A DNA stretch of 64,000 nt from Diadema setosum (taxonomy: Eukaryota; Echinodermata; Echinoidea; Diadematoida; Diadematidae): positions 16,951,506 through 17,015,505 of the forward strand of contig NC_092692.1 of NCBI RefSeq assembly GCF_964275005.1. Direction: 5' to 3'. Under the pieces are notes generated by a model. The model did not search any database. It saw only the letters and a list, made by a program, of their open reading frames with translations, and had not been told where the DNA came from. A program made the translations under genes and the position numbers. Shown in pieces: positions 58,141-64,000 of this stretch (its first letter is position 1; each line of letters starts with the position of its first letter).

Positions 58141-60028
58141 GTATTAAATGGGTTATGCAATGAGGCAGAAGTCGCATTGCTATGTCAGTGCATAGATTAG
58201 ATATTAGCATGCTGACCCTCCCCCCCCCCCTTTATGGTTGAAATAGAAAGTAAAATAAGAAAAACAGCACCAAAAATAGAAATTAAACATAGAAAAACAG
58301 CACCAAAACCGAATCGGTCCATGGGATGTTGAGTGTTTCCTTTTTCGCCGGATAATTAGCCCAGTGATGAGTCAGAGTGGAAAGTAACTTCCAGCTGCTG
58401 AAGTTATTTGTATAAGATTTACAATCTGATGTTTCTGTAATAGAATAATTATACAGCATAATGACCCATTACTACCCCAGTCTACAGCTGTTTAAATGTA
58501 TCATGTGCATTATAATTTCTGTTATGATACCACTCGTACACAACGTCATAACAAACTCAATCTGCATAACGAATGCGTGTGATGTAGATACAAAAATGAC
58601 AACCACGAGATTTATGATTCCTGTTTTTCAGAGGAATGTGGCAACAGGATGAATTATTTGAACTTAAGCAGATTTATATTACCCCATTGACGTGCGACTT
58701 TGCAAGTAGCTTTAACTAACTTAGGCATTGACATACGTTTATCGACTACACTTTTATGCTTATTTGAGATCCGTTTTATGTACCACGGTAACCAATACAC
58801 CATCATACTGCGTCATTTTGAGCCGATTTTGTTGAATTTGTCTCCATTGCTCGCGATTCTGTATTCACCATCCACACGATGGGCACGTTTCTGCAACTAG
58901 TTATTCCTTCATTTTGGAATGAACCGAGAGAATATTGTTTCAAGAAATCAATTATTCACGTCAACGGTGCCTGCAAACAATTCATTGTTGCTAGGGCAAC
59001 GCAAAATACACCTCTTGTTTGCCATGCCCACTGTAAATTTTTGATATATCAGACATTCGTGTGCGGACCGTAAAATTAGCAGCAATGATCTATGAGACCT
59101 ATTCCGTTTAAAACGCTGAACATGGGAGGGGGGGTCCAAAACAAGATGAAAAGATGATTCAACGGGTTATGCAAAGAGTCAGAGCTTCGGCAATCAGATT
59201 GTGATATAAGTGGCTTGTTCTCTCTCTCTCTCTCTCTCTTCACACTTAAACTGTCACCACATGTGATGCAATATGCAGGACATTATAATAATTATCTTCC
59301 ATCAATAATTTCATAACAGACGTAAAAAGAATTTCTCATTTCATCAGCTTGCAATTTGACACGGTGGTGAACAAATCTTTCTGACAATCTCCGAAACGGT
59401 TTATCTAAACTATTCATAGAATTCATAGAATTGTAAAAAAAAAAAAAAAAAAAAAAATAAGAAACAAAAAAGAAACAAAACAAAAAAGAAACATTGTTCA
59501 GTGAAGGTTTTTGAATGGCGTGATCATAGACGGCATTTCGAGTAGCCCGACATTTACAGACCAATACCTCAAAAGCATCGGCACAGGCACGCACGCACGA
59601 ACGTATAACACCTCTCATATTTTGGATTTTTAGAATGAAAAAAAAAAAGAACTCTTTTAAAGGTGATAGGTTGAGAGAGTTCCATGTGATTAAATATGCA
59701 GTCCTAACTTTTACAGTATGTTGCCATGTTTGACACTCCATGATATACTATTGGAAAATGAAGTCACTCTTTTATGACGACATTTTCAAAATATTTCCTT
59801 TTTTGTGTAATGATGTCACAAAGCAATATTGTAATATCGCGCCCTCCTTCATAATTATGATGACTTCGTGAAATGTCGTAAAACTATTGTGACAACACTT
59901 AGCAATTCTTCGTAAGGTCACGGTAGGAACCCTCCACAAAATCGCATCAACCACATGACGTCACGTCTCATTTTCCCTTCTTCTGTTTGCATTTATTATC
60001 TTCGTCAAAAATAAAATAATCCCGATGT

Positions 60029-60355
60029 AATCTCATTTCCTTTGCTCATTTTTCCACTAATAAATTATATTAATTTCTGGTCAGCTTTCTCCTGTTTGCG
60101 TCTGTTACATACTCAAAAAGCTGCATCACTTCGGTGAGCCCTCGCATTTATCCCCAGGTTGAATTATCCTTCGGGTTTATGCCAGGATTTGTGTGTGTGT
60201 CACACACAAACACACTACTATATCTTTTGACCATCCGAGCATTGAGGATTGAGGGTTTCTTGGACGAACACTGAACAAGGACTTTCATAGCACAGTCGGT
60301 AGAGCACCGGGCTAGCAATCCGGAGGTCATTTTCTTTGCTCATTTTCCACGAAAA
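60029..60355. mobile_element. Possible SINE-like insertion with about 25-bp flanking duplication
   Basis: The phrases catttcctttgctcattttt at 60029 and cattttctttgctcattttc at 60328, each followed by ccac, bracket about 270 bp. Next to the right flank is a tRNA-like piece. Long duplications of this kind are typical of LINE-mobilised insertions, but the tRNA-like piece is at the wrong end for a standard plus-strand SINE. Confidence 0.4.
60287..60329 (+). tRNA. Partial tRNA-like sequence (Ala-AGC-like)
   Basis: catagcacagtcggtagagc matches a D-arm and A box. CCGGG-CTAGCAA-TCCGG makes a good anticodon stem-loop with AGC in anticodon position. The T arm and acceptor are absent because the sequence changes to unrelated DNA after ggaggtc. 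A pseudo-tRNA. Confidence 0.4.
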
Positions 60356-60379
60356 TTATAAACAAAAACAAACGATTAT

Positions 60380-60394
60380 TATATATATCATATA

Positions 60395-60459
<65 letters not shown>
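60380..60459. repeat. (AT)n microsatellite
   Basis: About 36 AT units with one TATAATTATA interruption near its left side. Confidence 0.95.
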
Positions 60460-60462
<3 letters not shown>

Positions 60463-62960
60463 TATATCAGTACATAAATGATGAATTGATCCAAAGTATA
60501 AAACAAATATTGCTATTTCTAGGTCTTTTCCCCCCAAAAGTTCAAACCAGAAACTCTCAATATATAGTGCGATTGGTGATATACTACGTTTAATGTCGTC
60601 ATGGACCTATTATCAACGAACGGACTTTCGACAAATCCAACCACTTTGAAGTACGAGATACGGCGCCACCTGATCATGCGCATCTTAATGGCCCGAATTC
60701 ATGAAGGTGGTACAATTGAAACCATGGTTTAAAACATGGACAAAAACCGTGGTTTTGTATGGGGCGCCAAGTGTCGCATGCCCTATTTCGTTACGAAATC
60801 AGTCATTTCGTCGACGACAGGTGAACATTTGTAACTCGATGAAAATTTCGTCGACAAAATGGACGAAATGGCTGATTTATACACAAAAAAAAATGTATAT
60901 TTCTCTAATTCTGGTGTAATGGCTGATGCGCCTTTTCAGACCTAATCGTCTTTGTATAAAAGCTATTGATGAGAACGCAAACATCAGAACACGACAAATT
61001 TCGTATCGTTTGGAAAAAATGTGCGGAAATGTAGAAAATGAGATTACAAATCATACGCTACTGGGTAAAATGTTCACATTCACTGTGAAAAAAGTACCTG
61101 CGTTTTGTTGAAATGAAAATGTCTGAGCAATGATATACCAATACATACCACAATTACACAATTACCCATACATTTCCCTTCATTTAAGAGAGGTATTCTC
61201 TTCTACGCATTTGGTTCATAGATTTTTCAAAGCTGCGTTGTGCTTTTTCCTCTGCCTGTTGGCGGCAGATATCTCATTAGATCAAAGCAGAGAAGAATGC
61301 TTATAATTTTTTAACGCTTTTGACATAAAGAGAGCATTGCATTAATTAACAAAATGATGAATATCCATGTGTAGTAGGTTCATTATATCATCAAGAGGAT
61401 ATCACATAGGCATTTCACAAGTGGTGGTTGGAAGCAGACGACGCAGGGGCAAGCGATATACCATATGTCCCCCCCCCCCCCCAAAAAAAAAAAAATACAA
61501 CGGGACCCTCCGCAATAATATCTTTAAGATTAGTGAATCAATCTAAATACAAATTCAGAGTATGAAACTATAAACTCATTGCGCACATCTTACAGAAAAT
61601 CCCATTCAATTTGCTTAAGTGGTCAAAGAGAAATGAGGAATTTTGTAGAGGATGTCAGGAATCTCTTCCCTCCAAGTTCTGTCTGTTGTGTTCACACACA
61701 AGAGCATCCAAATGCTAAACTTGGAAGAAGCAGACTCATGACATGCTTTACAACAATTAAATCCACATTTCTCTGAGACCGCTCAACCAAACTGAATGGG
61801 GTTTTCTGCAAAAGAGAGCTAAGATGTTATATTTTAAGACCCTGAAGTAGCATTTAGACAGTTTAATCATATTGGGTGTTATCAATGCGAAAATTTAATT
61901 GTAATTTTTTGGGGACATGCTGTATATATCTACATGTACGTTGCATAATTGCAATGAGTGATGCATCTTCACAGAGCATCAACCCGACAAAAGATTGCGC
62001 AAGTGTTGTCAGTTTGTAGAGTGAATAGGAATTTGGGGATGACTAAAGTTGCTCTGTTTTCTTTTGAGTCATATAGTAAAAACATTGCCTTCACCTGGTA
62101 GTCCCCATTAATATAATTGAAATATGCGTTATCCGTTTAAAAGATACAAAAGCGTTTCGTAATCAGCTGTTTGGCTGAATCGCTTTGCAACGTCCATTTC
62201 CATATGCATTGTATATAATTTCCCTGTTTATTTGACGGAAATGAAAATAAATTTGAACCTTTGAACCAAATAATGTAGTTCTCCAAGGGATGTACTGGCT
62301 GTCCCACTTTACTTCGGTAACTTGAGCGAGGAAGAGGTCATCTCAGCCACAGTACCATGTATCAGTATTGAATCATGCGATAGCTTTCAATCAGTAATCA
62401 GGAAGAATATTGATACACCCTTTGGATTCGGACAATGTATTCGATTAGAGCGACTAACTTACGATCATTTTCCCCCCAAGCCCACATTATTTCATTCATC
62501 TAACATTGCTACAAACTTTCTTGAATGCAAGATAAGCTCCTGCTTTCATGCAAAAACAATTGCAATGACTAATCAGAGAGAGAATTTGAAGACAACATAA
62601 AAAGTCGATTAACGATCGATACTATGTGAAGTTTCGCCGGCACCAGGAGCAGAAATATGATGACATCCTCGTCTGTTCAACCAAGTTACATACATGCACA
62701 CGTACAAATAGAACGGCGAGCAAAATTCATTGGCCCTGTACCATGTAATTGTATGACGACTGAATCAAACGAATCATGCAGTTTAAATCAATCCAGATGA
62801 CCGTAAGAAAGCAATTTGTTACCGCTGAAAGTACGTGTGGCTACGAGCACTGTTCGAAGTAAGTGAGAGGCCGATGGAGATGGTCACATACATTGGATCA
62901 TGAGACTAGCGATGTTTTCCTTCTGCGTAGTCAAAAGTTTAAAGCTGACATATTGATCCG
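60460..62960. other. Gene-free stretch with one retroelement-like tail
   Basis: No exon recognised. aaaataaatttgaacctttg at about 62243 resembles the (TTTGAA)n-type 3' end of a LINE or SINE. A C-run followed by an A-run lies at 61469-61494. The 92-codon frame at 62322-62600 has no motif I know. Confidence 0.4.
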
Positions 62961-62966
62961 CCCGGG

Positions 62967-63048
62967 CAGGTAGTACCGAGGAATAACGGATAATTCTCCT
63001 ATCTGTTAATCGGAGGCCCAGCGTTCGAATCCCGTCAACTGCCTACGT
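62967..63048 (+). tRNA. tRNA-like sequence (Asn-GTT-like), likely SINE head
   Basis: Acceptor GGCAGGT pairs with AACTGCC (6 of 7). An anticodon arm with CTGTTAA and GTT in anticodon position sits between ctcct and ggag. The B box is GCGTTCGAATCCC. The D arm is degenerate and no A box is convincing, so this is a pseudo-tRNA or a tRNA-derived SINE. The following gtcctagcttggccaagatg may be the SINE body. Confidence 0.4.
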
Positions 63049-63136
63049 CCTAGCTTGGCCAAGATGTTTTTACCAAGCATGTCCCTCTTAACCTTGGTGT
63101 ATGCACTAGCCATCCTGAAGCAGCTACCTTAGATTA

Positions 63137-63281
63137 GAATAATGATAATAATGATAATAATAATAATGATAATAATAATAATAATAATAATAACAATAAC
63201 AATAATAGTGATAATAATGATAATAATAATAATAATGATAATAATTATAACAATGATAATAATAATAATAATAATAATTCC
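63137..63281. repeat. (AAT)n-type microsatellite with ATG variants
   Basis: About 48 triplets, mostly AAT with GAT and CAA variants. It gives Ile/Met-rich and Tyr-rich frames on the two strands that are not genes. Confidence 0.95.
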
Positions 63282-63623
63282 ATCTTCTTCTTGCCTCTCC
63301 TTCTCTCACACTCCTTTTTGTTTCCTTCTATTTTAACACAAATACTCCTTTCTCCTACAATGCGTCTCTTTCCTACTTTCCTTTCCAAATACAGTTGCAC
63401 GCACTCTCTCCCTCCCTCCCTTTCTCTTTCTTTTTCTATTTCTTTAATCATATTATTTAGTTACCGTTATCATGAACATCACTTCTGTTTTGTTCATCAG
63501 GTTTATCTATAGAGATCTAGAATCTCCACCTCATTCTTCAAGTATTTTGCAAACACCTCAGGAGAGTCATTTTGTCTATACGGACCTACAACTATTTATT
63601 TTTCTGCTGAAAACTGATTTAAT

Positions 63624-63625
<2 letters not shown>

Positions 63626-63675
<50 letters not shown>

Positions 63676-63700
63676 CCCATCCATCTATTTATCTATCTAT
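63626..63700. repeat. (CTAT)n microsatellite
   Basis: About 18 tetranucleotide units, ending with an atag and agctagct run. The frame across it is an artefact. Confidence 0.95.
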
Positions 63701-64000
63701 ATAGGTAGCTAGCTAGCTAGCTAGCTTCCTGGCACACTGTCATATCTGTCATATCTATAACCACTGTCATATTATCTTCTGATCTATCTCTTATTCAATC
63801 TTTCTATCTATCTTCCCTTCCCATCTCTATCTGCTGTGGTATACAATATGCCTATATGCCCATACATATCTGTCCTGTCTGTATTCTGATGTAACTTGCT
63901 TGATTTCAGGGTGTTTACTGTTATGTATTTAGTACAAGTGTACTCTCCAGCTGCCAGTAAGTGATGGGAGGGTGGGGAGGGTTTGATAATGCTATACCTG

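Larger units (their letters stand above)
57006..60056. other. Probable fascin intron sequence; no exon recognised
   Basis: AT-rich, with a (GT)n run (57332-57397), a dispersed-repeat-like block (57570-58140), a (TC)n run (59219-59239) and a poly(A) run (59435-59457). Minus-strand frames of up to 149 codons carry no beta-trefoil motifs. Confidence 0.5.

Noticed and set aside
59292..59741. 149-codon minus-strand ORF as an upstream fascin exon
   Set aside because: It passes through poly(A)/poly(T) runs and has no beta-trefoil pattern or splice-phase match.
63124..63336. ORFs in the (AAT)n tract
   Set aside because: Low-complexity Ile/Met and Tyr runs created by the microsatellite.

Overview
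This window is eukaryotic and looks like a marine deuterostome invertebrate, most likely an echinoderm such as a sea urchin. The reasons are AT-rich DNA full of microsatellites, decayed non-LTR retrotransposons, tRNA-derived repeats and many foldback or MITE-like elements, plus the last two exons of a fascin gene with ordinary GT/AG introns. There is no bacterial-type gene organisation. The species call is an inference.

About 1.1-28 kb is a tandem segmental array. A composite unit of roughly 5.1 kb, once later insertions are subtracted, is repeated at 4283-15967, 15968-24192 and 24193-27884. The third copy resumes at about 39410-40090, and older partial copies lie at 1.1-4.3 kb. The copies differ by clean insertions: a 168-bp palindromic MITE at 6051, a 6.3-kb element at 8322-14643 that carries a 215-225 bp satellite array, and a 3151-bp element at 18346-21496. 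The last has perfect 31-bp terminal inverted repeats and an 8-bp target duplication, the P-element geometry. A paralogous copy supplies the empty site for each.

At 27.9-39.4 kb a near full-length but dead LINE (ORF1, endonuclease, reverse transcriptase, 3' tail) has been split by a 379-bp MITE and by a 6126-bp foldback element at 33098-39223. The arms of the foldback are about 160-bp repeats packed with AGGTCA half-sites. At 40.8-43.9 kb a second foldback has arms made of about 160-168 bp repeats, each holding two YY1-like motifs. Between 44.6 and 48.9 kb lie a long-arm MITE, a GIY-YIG reverse-transcriptase remnant, and another dead LINE broken by a tRNA-bearing inverted element and by a TA-targeting MITE.

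From 49 kb on the sequence is quieter. It holds microsatellites, a MITE at 52.3 kb, an L1-like LINE 3' end at 53.4-54.5 kb, and a MITE at 54.7-55.4 kb. The only convincing host gene is the 3' end of fascin on the minus strand (55974-57005). Its upstream exons were not found up to 64 kb, so its next intron probably exceeds 7 kb or the exon is too small for me to see. No gene cluster or defence system is visible. The interest here lies in nested mobile DNA and in repeat arrays that carry transcription-factor-like motifs.
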